DNA from: Halicephalobus mephisto
Taxonomy: Eukaryota; Nematoda; Chromadorea; Rhabditida; Panagrolaimidae
Assembly (NCBI GenBank): GCA_009193035.1
Contig: SWDT01000232.1
Location: 62,001 to 126,000, forward strand
Direction: 5' to 3'
DNA length: 64,000 nucleotides
Part shown: positions 33,129 to 45,900 of the stretch, piece by piece
Layout of the letters: every line of letters begins with the position of its first letter
How positions within the stretch are numbered: the first letter of the stretch is position 1
Position numbers and translations under genes: made by a program
The notes under the pieces: generated by a model
What the model saw: the letters and a program-made list of their open reading frames with translations, nothing else
Databases searched by the model: none
Told to the model about the DNA's origin: nothing

Positions 33129-34744
33129 TTGTTTTTTAAAATGAAATTATTGTTTTTTGTTTTCGGGCCAAAAGTGATTTGAGATTGGAATTTTTTATGA
33201 AAGAACAGTTGTCAAAGTTGTAAATCATAAAAATTTTTGGACAAAAGATTATTGGTCAACAAAAGATTCGGAATGATTGTCCAAGGATTTACCTGGGGAT
33301 TAATTAATGATGGATGAAGGAATATGCAGCTGTTTTGTGGATTGTTGAGTAATAAGAAAATATTTTTTTAAAATGCAAAATCATGACAGTTTTATGATGG
33401 AAGAAATACGGTGGAGGGGATGGGCAGAAGGACAGAATTAGAAACGACAGAAGTTGTAAAAAATAATTATTATTTCCAATCCAGGTCAGAAGAAGTTTGA
33501 AAATTTTTCAGTCTTTATAGATGGCAAAAAATTTGAATTTTATTAAATATTTTTAAATTTGAATTTTATTATTTTTTAATTTAAATTTTATTTTATTTTT
33601 TAATTTGAATTTTATTATTTTTTAATTTGAATTTTATTTTATTTTTAAATTTGAATTTTATTTTATTTTTTAATTTGAATTTTATTAAATATTTTTTAAA
33701 TTAAGGATAATTTTCAATTTTTTTTAGTTTTTTTGATATTTTGTGAATATTCGGAAATAATGTGCGAAATTTGAAACTAATTATGGAAATTTTGACTTTT
33801 TTTTGTGCTTTTTGGCGTAATGTGAACTTTGGAAAAGTTATTTTTTGGCATTTCGTGATTTTGAAAGGTATTATAGAATTTAATTTTTAATTTTTTCGTT
33901 TTATTAATATTTTGTATAATATTTCGAAATTCGATGAAATGTTTTAAAATTTTTAGGATTCTGAAATTTTGAGATTTTTAGAATTTTGAAATTTTGAAAT
34001 TTTTATTGAAATTTTTACAATTTTCCAGAATCCGTGGAAAAATTAAAATTGAGAATTTTGGACTTTTAAGAAATTAAAAAATTTGTGTTGAAAAAATCTA
34101 ATTCAAAAAATTAATTTTCTGATTTTTAAAATAGGTTAATTTTTTGCATTTTCTTCAATAATCTTCTGAATAAAAAACTCCAGTATGTCCTGTGACATTT
34201 CGCAGTTCCTCAATCATGCCCAAATTCGTAAAAAAAAAGATTCAATTTTTTTTGTTTTTTTCCACCTGCATTTTTTTTGTAAAATCGGCAGATGGACAAT
34301 TGTTTCAAATGTTTTTCATGGATTTTTTGGACAATCGTGGACGTCCATGAATACATGAGAAAAACCGTAAAAATTTAATTTTGCAGATTTTTCGAAATAT
34401 TTGGATTTAATTTTAATCAAAAAGAACAATTTCATGGTTAGGATTAAGTCAGAGGTGCGCGAGGTCTGATCCCCTCGGGGTATGCAAACAATGGTCAAAA
34501 ATCATGATTGAAGAATAATCTAAAAATTTTCATAAAAAAGGCGCCAATTTTGTTATTTTTCAAAGGCTGAAACCTGAAGGTGACGATCATGAGAATTTTT
34601 TCATTTTTCTTTGTTCAAAAAAGAAACCGCCAAGTTAAAAATGCTCCAATTTTCTGGAAGTACTTTATGGTAATTATTCGAAAAAATCTAAAATTTCATT
34701 ACGAAATTACTTTTATACAAATTTTCTGGAACTTTTGTGCTTCG
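33129..34744. other. Intergenic AT-rich DNA without a recognised gene
   Basis: Contains a simple TTTTATTTTTTAATTTGAA tandem at about 33530-33700 and otherwise phased A/T runs. A small balanced patch at 34420-34490 contains only a short frame. Confidence 0.4.
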
Positions 34745-35135
34745 TATTTCCAAAGTTGATGGTCAAAGTTAGCGGTCAAAGTCTGAAGTCAAAGTTGATA
34801 GTCAAAGTTGGAAATCAATGTTGATAGTCAAAGTTCGAAGTCGATGTTGATAGTCAAAGTTCGAAATCAATGTTGATAGTCAAAGTTCGAAGTCAAAATT
34901 GATATTCAAAGTTGGAAATCAATGTTGATAGTCAAAGTTCGAAATCAAAGTTGATATTCAAAGTTTGACTATCAACATCGATGATCAACTTTGATTTCGA
35001 ACTTCGAAGTTAAAGTTGATCATCAAAATTAACGATCAAAATCTGAAGTTAAAGTTGACCATCAATGTTGATATTCAAAGTTTGATGATCAGCTTTAACT
35101 TTGACATTCGAAATTGAAGTCAAAGTTGACCAGAG
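34745..35135. repeat. AAAGTTGATAGTCAAAGTT minisatellite with an orientation switch
   Basis: Degenerate units of about 18 or 36 bp (GTTGATAGTCAAAGTTCGAA) run in one direction and then reverse near 34965. The 19-nt words at 34937-34955 and 34984-35002 are exact reverse complements, forming a hairpin with a 28-nt loop. Confidence 0.75.
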
Positions 35136-36304
35136 TTCGTCATTAAAATTAATATTTTTATAAAGAAATTGTAGATTTTCTTCTATTTCAAAAAGTTATC
35201 TTTCCTAGATTTATGAGGTTTGATGAATTAATTTTTTTCGATTTTTTTATATAAAATTAAAAATGTCTGAATTTTAGAAAATATTAAAAATAATAAATTT
35301 TCTGATTTTTGAATTCTCGATATTTCTACAGTAGGCCTATTTTTGTCGGATTTTATCTTCTTCATTACCGTAATCTTTTACAAAAAATATCTTTGATTAA
35401 AATAATATTTTTCTAATTAAACCTAAACCAGTCAATCCTAATTTTTTATTTTTTTTCCAAGACCAAAAACGGAACACGCAATCTCTTTTTTGAAGAACAC
35501 TTTATGTTCCGTTCCATCTTTGAGCTGTACTTCCTGACTTTTTTGTTTCCATGGGATTCTACAGTTCCCCAACATCTTGAGCCAAAAAATCCTCTTTAAA
35601 AAAATTAAAATTTTTTGAATCTATAAAATTAAAATTTTTTGAATCTATAAAATTAAGATTTTTTGAATCTATAAAATTAAAATTTCGTGAAAGATTTCAG
35701 AATCTTGCGAAATATACTGTAATTTTTGAAAAATTTCTGGAACCTTCTAGAATCTCCCGGACAATTTTAAACTTTTCCGAAATTTCAGTTTCTTAGAAAT
35801 TGTGAAAGTTTAAAAATCTTCTAAAATCTCATAGAAGCTTCTGAAGGCTTCTGGAATTTCGTAATTTTAGAATCTTATACAATTTCATAAGTTTTCAGAA
35901 TACTGTAAAAAATTTTAAAATTTTCAAAAATAAAATAAATTTTTCGAAAATAAAATAAAATTTTCAAAATTAAATAAAATTTCGAAAATTTTATGTTTCT
36001 AAAAAAATTCAAAAATTAACGAAATTGAAAAATTTCATAAATTTTTAAAATATCGAAATTTGAAAATTTTCAAAAAAATTAAAAAATTTATGACGAAATT
36101 ATTTCGTAAAATATCAATTTATAATTTTTAAAACTATGATTAGTCTATAAAGAACATCTGAGAGATGAAAAATGGGATGGTCGGTCGGCTCCAGGTGGCT
36201 TGGATGATTTTTCGGAAGACCAAAGTTGAAAAAAACGATATTTTTACAGTCTCCATCAATAAGACCGATTTCCCTTTGTTATTTTTTATAGAAGCCTTTC
36301 TGAG

Positions 36305-36830
36305 TCAGAATAATCTTTTATAAAAAAATCAGAAATAAACGTTGTTGTGAAATTGTCTCGACGCGAACGCTGGGAATTTCGTAACAACTACAGTAACATA
36401 TATATTAGTTTCGTGACAGTTATTTCGTAATTATTATTGTACAATCAAAAAGTCCGTCGAAAGCAAATTCCATTATTTGTTTCAAAAAATTTTTAAAATC
36501 AGAAATAAACGTTGTTGTGAAATTGTCTCGACACGAACGCCGGAAATTTCGTAACAACTACAGTAACCTGTATATTAGTTTCGTGGCAGTTATTTCGTAA
36601 TTGTCATTGTACAATCAAAAAGTCCGTCGAAAGCAAATTCCATTATTTGTTTCAAAAAATTTTAAAAATCTTTTATAAAAAAATCAGAAATAAACGTCAT
36701 TGTGAAATTGTCTCGACGCGAATGCCGGAAATTTTCGTAACAACTACAGTAACCTGTATATTAGTTTCATGACAGTTATTTCGTAATTATTATTGTACAA
36801 TCAAAAATTTCGTCGAAGGCGGGACTTGAA
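36305..36830. repeat. Three tandem copies of a 170-185 bp unit
   Basis: Each copy holds AAATCAGAAATAAACG, TTGTCTCGACGCGAACG, AACAACTACAGTAAC, TTAGTTTCGTGACAG and GTACAATCAAAA in the same order, with few differences. The GTCTCGACRCGAA word also recurs elsewhere in the window. Confidence 0.8.
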
Positions 36831-37059
36831 AAAATAGGAAAATTTTTAGTTTAAAATCGGAAGCGCGTTTCAATCCATAAAATTGATCGTATTTAAAAAA
36901 CAACTGTTGCGAATCTGGAAATGGATTCTGCGTCAGATTGGCTGGTGGTTGGCAATCAGCTGAGCAATTTCCCGTGAAATTTTTAGGGTCTTGAAGGCGA
37001 AAAACAAACTTTTCCAATGTCACATTTATCAAAATTAGGTGATTCTTGTGTGTAGTATT

Positions 37060-38150
37060 TTTCGTTTTGAAATTCTAAATCAAATAAAATTTTTCAGAAC
37101 CCATATTTAAGAATTCCTTTTATATAGATTAATAGTATTTTGAATAAACTAAATATTTGTAAAAAAAGATTTTTTAAAAGTTGAGTTTAAAAAATTTTAT
37201 TTAAATTATAATTTAAAAAAAATTTTTTCGTTTTGAAATTCTAAATCAAATAAAATTTTTCAGAATCTGCCATTTAAGAATTCCTTTTTTATAGATTAAT
37301 AATATTTTAAATAAGTTAAATATTTGCAAAAAAAGGTTTTTTAAAAGTTGATTTTGAAAATTTTTATTTAAATTATAATTTTTTCGTTTTGAGATTCTAA
37401 ATCAAATAAAATTTTTCAGAACCCATATTTAAGAATTCCTTTTATATAGATTAATAGTATTTTGAATAAGTTAAATATTTGCAAAAAAGATTTTTTAAAA
37501 GTTGATTTTGAAAATTTTTATTTAAATTATAATTTAAAAAAAATTTTTTCGTTTTGAGATTCTAAATCAAATAAAATTTTTCAGAATCTGCCATTTAAGA
37601 AATTTCTTTTTTATAGATTAATAGTATTTTGAATAGACTAAAAATATAAAAATAGATTTCGCAAAAAATGGATTATGGAGGATTTTGTTTCAGTTTAAAT
37701 TTCAATAAAATTTTTTTTTCGTTTTGAGATTTGAATTCAAATAAAATCCTTCAAAATTTATATTTTAGAAAATCTGTTTCTCTAGATTATTAGCATTTTC
37801 AATAAGCTAAAAAATATGAAAAAGATTTAAAAAAAAGTAAATTTTAAAAAATTTTATTCAAATTTTAATTTTAATAAAAATATTTTTTTAAATTTTAAAT
37901 AAAATCTTTTAAAATTTATGTTTTAAAAACTTCTTTTTATAAATTATTAGGATTTTTAATAAGTTAAAAAAATATGAAAAAGATTTAAAAAAAAGTAAAT
38001 TTTTAAAAATTTTATTCAAATTTAATTTTTAAATAAAATCTTTTAAAATTTATATTTTAAAAATTTCTTTTTATAAATTATTAGTCTTTTCAATAAGCTA
38101 AAAAAATATGAAAAAGATTTTTAAAAAGTAAATTTTTAAAAATTTTATTC
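37060..38150. repeat. Tandem repeat of about 155-165 bp, five or more decaying copies
   Basis: Units start with TTTCGTTTTGARATTCTAAA and continue AATAAAATTTTTCAGAA, then TTTATAGATTAATAG. Starts near 37063, 37229, 37385, 37549 and 37709; beyond that the unit decays. Confidence 0.75.
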
Positions 38151-38799
38151 AAGTTGAAGATCTCGAAGCGAAGAATTCAAACTTCACGTTTGTCCTACCG
38201 TATCATATTTGATATAATATTGCCCCTTTTATCTCTTTCGAAAAACAAAACCGATTCGATTTACACAAAACTTGTCCATTCCAAACATCTCCCGAAACAA
38301 AATGATCGCCATCATTTTTTGAGAAAAAGCAAATTGCTCAGATTTTTATGATCGACCATCGCAATCCTATCTTGGCAATAAAAACTGAATGTCAGGTTGT
38401 CTGGAGTCAAAAACAGAATTTTTTCTGAAATCTGATCCTCTTCGGATTTTTCATAAAATTTGTTATTTTTATTTTTCTATTGGGTGGTCAGTTTTTTGGG
38501 TTTACGATCGTCAATGATGTCTTCAATCGTAAAAATCCGATTTTTTTAAAATTAAATTGTTTCTTTGAAAAAAATAAAAATAAAATTCGTTTTTGAAATT
38601 AAGGGTCATTCATGCGATCGCACCAGGAGGTCTTTGATGGAAAATTATTGTTTTAAAAATTAATTATTTTCGTTCCGAGAACATGAACGATTTTAGTAAA
38701 AGTTCTTTGGCGTTCTGTTTTTAATGAAAATTTAATTTTCGAGATTTTGACATTTTGGTCCAATTGCCAAAGTTTTCTGGAACTTAGTTCTTTTAATTA

Positions 38800-39160
38800 A
38801 AAAGTCCTTGGCGTACTGTTCCAAATGCCAATTTTATTTCTTGGCGTTCTGTTCTTATTCAAAAAAAACTTTTGGCGTACTGTTCCGAATACCAATACTA
38901 CTTCCTAGCATATTATTCCGAATGCCAATTTTACTTTTTGGCGTTCTGTTCTTATTCAAAAAAACTTTTGGCGTACTGTTCCGAATGCCAATGTTACTTC
39001 TTGGTGTTCTGTTCTTATTCAAAGAATTCCTTGGCGTATTATCCCAAATGGCAATTTTACTTCTTGGCGTTCTGTTCTTATTCAAAAACACTTTTGGCAT
39101 ACTGTTCCGAATGCCAATTTTACTTCTTGGCGTTCTGTTCCCAGTACTAATTTTACTTTT
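38800..39160. repeat. TTGGCGTTCTGTTC / ATGCCAATTTTACTT minisatellite
   Basis: About ten half-units alternate CTTTTGGCGTACTGTTCCGA and ATGCCAATTTTACTTCTTGG; the full period is about 62 bp. It keeps reading frames open on both strands without being a gene. GCCAA/TTGGC words of the same kind appear at 40950-41700 and 59390-59960. Confidence 0.8.
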
Positions 39161-40930
39161 TACGTTTTACTAACTTTTTTGAAACTTTAAAAATTTTCTT
39201 TGAGAAGTCTTCATGAGAAGGTTTTAATCCTAAAATCAAGCAGATTTATGAAACGGATAAATGTCCTTTTGAAAACTAGCCGACAGTTATCGCGTGGGAA
39301 AGTTATTCTTTGATTGATAAACTGACACGGACCAAATCTGTTTTATTTGTTCTTTTCTCTTTTCCCGCAAAGTCACCCGAATGACCATTGTAATGAAATT
39401 TTATAGAGAAAAATGTCCGTCAATCATGACAATCGAAAAGTGGAATAATCGCCACCCAAATTCAATCCAAATTTAAATTTCTTTTTGAAACTTTTATTTT
39501 TATAAAAAAAATTAGAAAAATTTAAACTTTTTTGAAATTTTCTTTTTTATAAAAAATTAGAAAAATTTTAATTTTTTCGAAATTTTCGTTTTTATAGAAA
39601 TTAAAAAAATTGAAATTTTTTGAGATTTTCTTTTTTATAAAAAATTAAAAAAACTAAATTTTTTGAGATTTTCTTTTTTATAAAAAATTAAATTTTTTGA
39701 GACTTTTATTTTTATAAAAAACTTAAAAATTTTCTGAGATTTTTGTTTTTATAAAAAATTTTAAAATTTTAAAATTCTAAATAAGTGGAATTTTTAATTT
39801 AAAAATTGTTGAAATTCTATTAGGTTTTTTCAAAAAGGATTAGGTAGTTCAAAAAGCGGCTGTCAAAGTGTGGATAATTTTTTTTCGATTTCTGGAATTT
39901 TTGGAATTTTTTGTGGCAACTGTCCTGAGGTAATTTTGATGTTTTTATTATTGAACCTTTTCTTCCGAAAAAAACAATGAATATTTGGTAATTTATTTTC
40001 AAAAATTTCGAAAAATCATTTTTACTAATTTCAATATTATTTTTACAGTATGATTTTTTAAATTATTTCAGTATAATTTTTACTATTTTTTATATTTTTT
40101 AAAATTCTTTAATTTTTGATTTTTAAAAATTTCAAAGAAAAAATAATTTTAATTTTTTGTTTTTTAATATTTTTAAAAAAATTTTAAATTTTGTTGTTTT
40201 ATTTTTAATAATTTTTATATATCGTTTTTTGTATTTTTTAAAGTTCTTTAATTTTTAATTTTTAAAAATTTCAAAGAAAAAATAATTTTAATTTAAAATT
40301 TTGTTGTTTTATTTTTAAATAATTTTTATATATTATTTTTTATATTTTTTGAAATTTTACTTTTTTTGGTGTTTTGTTCTTAACTCAAAAATTGATCCTC
40401 TGGCGTTCTGTGGTCGATCATTATTTCGAGAAATATTTTTTTTTATTTTTTATTTTTATTGAAAATTTACCACCTTGGGATCTGTTTTGCCACCCCAAAA
40501 TCGTCCTTTTGCCTGTGGCTTGTTTTTGTAACTCGATCGTCGCTTCGATGTTGTCCTTCTCAAGACCAGGTTTGACCGACTATTTTATAATTTTCCTCGG
40601 CCAAGGTCCAATGTGCCAACCCAAACCTCCAAAGCCAGTCAAAACAAAATTGAGACAAATTTGCGGCAATTGTTCCGGAGGATAACTGATGGTAAGCTGT
40701 TGAAAAACAGATTACAAGTCCGAAAATCGTCCATAAAATAAAATCAAGTTGCAGATCCCCTTTGATGAGGCGACAAAAGTCAGTCCGTCAATCAGATAAA
40801 GTAAAGTAAAGTGACCACTCGGGATTTCCGACTTTGATTGAGCAATCAAACGGCGTCAATCAAAAATTGGCATTTTAAGTGTAAATTTGTAAAAGTCGAA
40901 ACTGGGTATTTTAAATTTCGACAATATATT
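39161..40930. other. Intergenic DNA; two balanced islands
   Basis: Balanced islands at about 39190-39470 and 40370-40880 sit between A/T-run tracts, including a TTTTTATAAAAAATTAAAA tandem at 39480-39770. They may be distal regulatory elements of eva-1. The open frame at 40374-40685 (+) shows no domain and no splice context, so I do not call a gene. Confidence 0.35.
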
Positions 40931-40949
40931 CTTTGAAATAAAACAATTA

Positions 40950-41700
40950 GGACAAAACACCAAGAAAAAATCACTTTTTTATTGGTTACATTATCCCAAA
41001 AAAAGAAAAATCATTTTTTTGCTATTAGTTACATTACGCCAAAAATTTAAAAATCATTTTTTTATTAGTTACGTTTTGCCAAAAAAAAATCATTTTTTGC
41101 TATTGGTTACATTACGCCAAAAAATTTAAAAATCATTTTTTTGCTATTGGTTACGTTTTGCCAAAAAAAGAAAATCAACCTTTTTGTTTTTAGTTACATT
41201 ACGCCAAAAACTCAGAAAATTGACCGTTTTTATTAGTCACGTTACGCGAGAAAATTTTTTAACATTTAGAACATAATGCCAAGAAGGTTAGATCAAAGTC
41301 TTGGATTAGTCATATTGACCCAAAGTTAGCTTATGGTATTTAGAACAAAACGCCGAAGTTCATTTTTGACATTTAGAATAGAACGCCAAAATTCACTTTT
41401 TTTGGCATTTGAAACAAAACGCCAAAATTCATTTTTTTTGGAATTCAAAATAGAAAAATAAATTTTATTTTTTTTGGCATTTGAAACAAAACGCCAAAAT
41501 TCATTTTTTTTTGGAATTCAAGATAGAAAAATAAATTTTATTTTTTTTGGCATTTGAAACAAAACGCCAAAATTTACTTTTTTGGCATTTGGAATAAAAA
41601 AATAAATTTTACTTTTTTTTTGAAAATCAGAATAGAAAAATAAATTTTATTTTTCTTAACATTTAAAATTCACTTTTTTGGCATTCGGAATAGAAAACCA
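40950..41700. repeat. GCCAAAA / TTTTTGGCATT degenerate tandem repeats
   Basis: The first half (40950-41240) repeats TTAGTTACATTACGCCAAAAA with a period of about 55-60. The second half (41330-41700) repeats TTTTTGGCATTTGAAACAAA followed by ACGCCAAAATTCA. The paired TTGGC and GCCAA give each unit local dyad symmetry. Confidence 0.75.
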
Positions 41701-41969
41701 AAACTTGGGAATAATTATGGATGTTTTCTTTTCCTGTTTCTCATTATCCTTGATGGAACAGTAAGTGTTGTACAATCCATTTTATTAGATTGTGACTGTC
41801 CTCGATTTGCATAACATCCATCCCTAGATTGGCGCACTCATGATTGCCGTCTGTCGCTTACAGTTCCGAATTTTCCATCTTACGATCCAATTAGCGTCCT
41901 TCAAACAAGAAATTTTCACAAATTACTCATTGTCAAAGTTTTATATAAAATAATAAATATGTTTAATTA

Positions 41970-42530
41970 TATTTTTCAAAGTTTAAAATTTTTAAATTTT
42001 TCCAACATTTTTTATTTTAGAAGATTTTCAAAGTTTTTTATTTTAAATTAATTCCAAAAATTTTAATTTTTTGAATAATTTCGAAATTTTGGATTTTAGA
42101 TTAAGTTTGAAAAATTTTAAAAATAATTTTAAAATTTAAGAAAAAATAATTTTTAGTTTTTAATTTTTTGGATAATTTAAAAATTTAAAAATTTTTTATT
42201 TTTTTAGATGATTTTAAAATTTTTATTTTTAGATAATTTTGAAATTTTTTATTTTTAGATGATTTTAAAATTTTTTCTTTTTTGAATAATTTTAAAATTT
42301 TTTATTTTTTAGATGATTTTAAAATTTTTATTTTTAGATAATTTTGAAATTTTTATTTTTAGATAATTTTGAAATTTTTCTTTTTTGAATAATTTTAAAA
42401 TTTTTTATTTTTTAGATGATTTTAAAATTTTTATTTTTAGATAATTTTGAAATTTTTATTTTTAGATAATTTTGAAATTTTTTATTTTTAGATAATTTTG
42501 AAATTTTTATTTTTCTGTATATTTGGCACT
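41970..42530. repeat. TTTTTAGATAATTTTGAAA low-complexity tandem
   Basis: Units of about 22-26 bp of TTTTTAGATAATTTTGAAAT and variants, ending about 420 bp before the eva-1 ATG. The even spacing of A and T runs resembles a periodic A/T cluster. Confidence 0.65.
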
Positions 42531-42539
42531 TTCTGCCAT

Positions 42540-42760
42540 TTACAGCTTGGAGTCAGTTTTAATTTCGTGAGTGTAGAAATAATAAGTAGGTGTTAATGGC
42601 AACCGCGCGATGCCGCTCAGCTGGGACTGGACAGTGGTCACTTCCCCCCAGGGGGCGGGGCTTGTTTCGGGGACGAGGAACAGCACTAGCTTCGAAGCTA
42701 ACTTAGTTCTTACATCTTTCTTCAGATCGTGTGAATTTAGTCTTGAATTTTATATCCTAA
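42540..42760 (+). promoter_or_regulatory. Candidate eva-1 promoter island with a GC box
   Basis: The most GC-rich patch in this half of the window (about 42595-42700) includes CCCCCCAGGGGGCGGGGCTT, an Sp1/KLF-like GC box, and lies about 300 bp upstream of the eva-1 start. Upstream and downstream flanks are A/T runs. Confidence 0.45.
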
Positions 42761-42952
42761 ATTACTGTAGAAATTTAATTTTTTAAAATTAAAAATTTAT
42801 ATTTTTCGCGTTTTTTGAATTTTCGATGAAAAAAATAATTTATATTTTTAAATTTTTATTTTTCAGAATTTATTTGAATATTAGTACGTCCTATAAATGC
42901 ACTTTATTTGATATTTTCGATTTTATTTTACCTGTGTATTACGGTATTCAGA

Positions 42953-45900
42953 ATGCTATTCTACAGTATTCTTTCCACCGTTCTGGCAGTTTCTGTCGTC
43001 GGGGAAGGCATCAATGTGAAACCAGAGCTTATCGAAGGTCAGTTTAATTTTCATATTTCGAAAAAATAATTTTTAAAAATATTTCTGATTTTTTAATTTC
43101 TATATTTAAAAAAAAATGAAAATTTCTATATTAAAAAAAATAAAAATTTCTATATTAAAAAAAATAAAAATTTCTATATTTAAAAAAAAATAAAAATTCT
43201 TACATTTAAAAAAATGAAAATTTCTATATTAAAGAAAATAAAAATTCTTATATTTAAAAAATTTTAAATTTATTTTTTGAAATTAACTTTTTTTTAATTT
43301 TAATTTTTTTTTGAGAAAATAATGGTAATTTTTGAAAATTTTTTATTCAATTTTCATGTTTAAAAAATGCTTTAAATTCACTTTTTTATTTAAATTTTTG
43401 CGTTTTCCGAAAAAAGTCAAAAATAGTGATTTTTTATTTTTATTGAATTTCCTATTTTCATTTTATTTTTAAATTTAAAAAAATAAAAATATTGTTTCTA
43501 AAAATATTACTAAATTTAATATTTTTTATTTTTAAAAATTATTTTTAAAATTTTTTAAAATTTTATAATTTTAATTTTTTTATTTTTATATTTAAAAATG
43601 TTTTAAATTTATTATTTTTAAAATTACTTTTTTGAAGAAACCTCTCGGGTTTTAAAAATTAAATACTGTAAGTCTGATAATTTATTCGAAAAATTTTTTA
43701 CTTTTCGCTTTCCTGATTTCAGCATAGGAAAATTTAAAAAAAATTAATTTTATTTTTTTTTTAATTTTAAAAAAAATTAATTTTATTTTTTTTTATTTTT
43801 TAAAAAAATGAATTTTATTTTTTTTTTATTTTTTAAAAAAATTAATTTTATTTTTTTTTGTTATTTTATTTTTAAATTAAAAATAATTTTAAAAACGGAG
43901 AAAAAAATATTTTAGGATTTCCTGCAATTATTTTTAAATAAAAACAATTTTGAATATTTTTGGAAATATTTTTTTAGTTAAAAACAGAAAATTGTTTTTT
44001 CGAAGTTTCTTGTCGAAGATAATGATCCCCATTTCGCCTCCGGCAAATGGCCTATGAAATATGACTTTTGCAATTTTTAGTTTTGCCAGATGGACAATTT
44101 TCTATCTTTTTGAATAAGCAGAAAAGTAATCAAAAATAATCACGATTTAGTTCAATGCCTCGAATTCCGGACAAAACGGAACATGATTGAGTTGTTGACC
44201 TTGACGAGTGCCGATGTCAATTATCGGTTCTCGAGAGAGGCGATCTGGAATCGATGAATCGCGGTCAGATTAAATTACAATTGATCTGATGATTTATGAG
44301 GGGTGATGAAGAGGAGTAATGGGGGAAAGGGTGATGGAAAAAGGTGATAGGGGAAAGGTGATGAAAAGGAGTAATGGGAGAAAATGATAAAGGAAGGGTA
44401 ATAGAAGATGTAAGGGAAGGGTGATGGTGAAGTAGTAATGGGGAAAAGAGTAATGAAGAAGAGTAATGGGGGATGTAAGGGAAGGGTGATGGAAAGTAGT
44501 AATAGAAGAAAGAGAAATGGAAAAAGATCTAAGGGAAGAAATGATAAATAACCAATTACGAATTTGGGACTTTTTTCGAAAAAAAAATTCTTAATTAAAA
44601 AGTGATAAATCCACCGTCACTTAAAAACCAAATTAATTTACTTATTGTGATTTTTAAAAACACAGTAGTTAATCCAGTGCCTAATTTCAGTATTCCATAT
44701 TTATTTATATGTAAAAAACTTCAATTATTTAATTTAAAGAAAACTACAGTAACTTTTTAATTTTGGAAGAAATACAGTAATTTTCTGTTTTCCAAAACTA
44801 CAGTAACTTTTTAGTTCAAAAAAACTACAGTAATTTTCTTATTTAAAAAAGTTACAGCAATTTTTTGATTTTTTTAAAACTACAGTAATTTTTTAATTTT
44901 TTAAAACTACAGTAACTTTTTAGCTTAAAAAACTACAGTAATTTTTTAATTTTTTAAAACTACAGTAATTTGCTTGTTTAAAAAAATTACAGTAATTTTT
45001 TAATTTTTTAAAACTACAGTAATTTGCTTATTTAAAAAAGTTTCAGTAATTTTTTAATTTCACATTATATATACTCTACTTTTATTATTTTCGAAATTCT
45101 TCATAGATTTCGACAACGAAGATATTGGAAATTTGCATACGTCGAAAAATAAGACCTACAATATACTTGACAATTTTAAACTCATTTTCTATTTTTAAAA
45201 TTACTTTTTCTAATTTCCTCAAAACTATCCAATAAAGTTAAAAAAAACTTTATTTAGCAACATGATGGTTTTTAGTGAAATTCAGAATAGTAAAAAAACC
45301 AAAGTTTCAAATTTTGGTCCCGACACGAATTATAAATTTTTCGAAGCAATTTTAAAAAATAAAAAAAATATAAAAAAAATTAAAATTTTTGAATTTTTTT
45401 AAACTTAAAAATTTTTAAATGTGTAAAAATGTTAATTTTATATTTTTTTTATTGGAGAAATTATTTTAAATAAAGTTACGGATGTTTGAAAATTATTTTT
45501 CGTGTCGGGACCAAAATTTAAGAAATTTTTGTTTATTTTAATAAAAGTAGCATTTTTGAGGATAAATTTTGATCGACAAATTCCATCTTTATGAAACCAG
45601 ATTTTCCCATCCTCATTTGAATATCTGATGGAACATAAACCCCTCATTGCGCAATCCACTCCGAAATGTCCTAGTCGAAACCGATTATGCAAAATTGACA
45701 ATGTTCATGAGAGAAAATCTTTTTCGCCACTTACCGAATCCCAAAGATTTCCCGCAAGATTAAATTTATTCAGAAATTTAAAAGGTGAAATTTCTCTTTT
45801 TAAAATTTAAAATTAAATTAAAACTTTTTTGAAATTTAAAATTAAATTAAAATTTTAAAAAATATAAAATTGATTTTTTTAAAATATAAAATTTAAATAT

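Noticed and set aside
38808..39173. Plus-strand frames of 92-121 aa with repeated LLGVLFLFK / FYFLAFCSYS
   Set aside because: The translation just repeats the 62-bp minisatellite in each frame.
40374..40685. 103-aa plus-strand frame ending PKPPKPVKTKLRQICGNCSGG
   Set aside because: Starts in low-complexity DNA, has no acceptor or donor in phase, and no recognisable domain.
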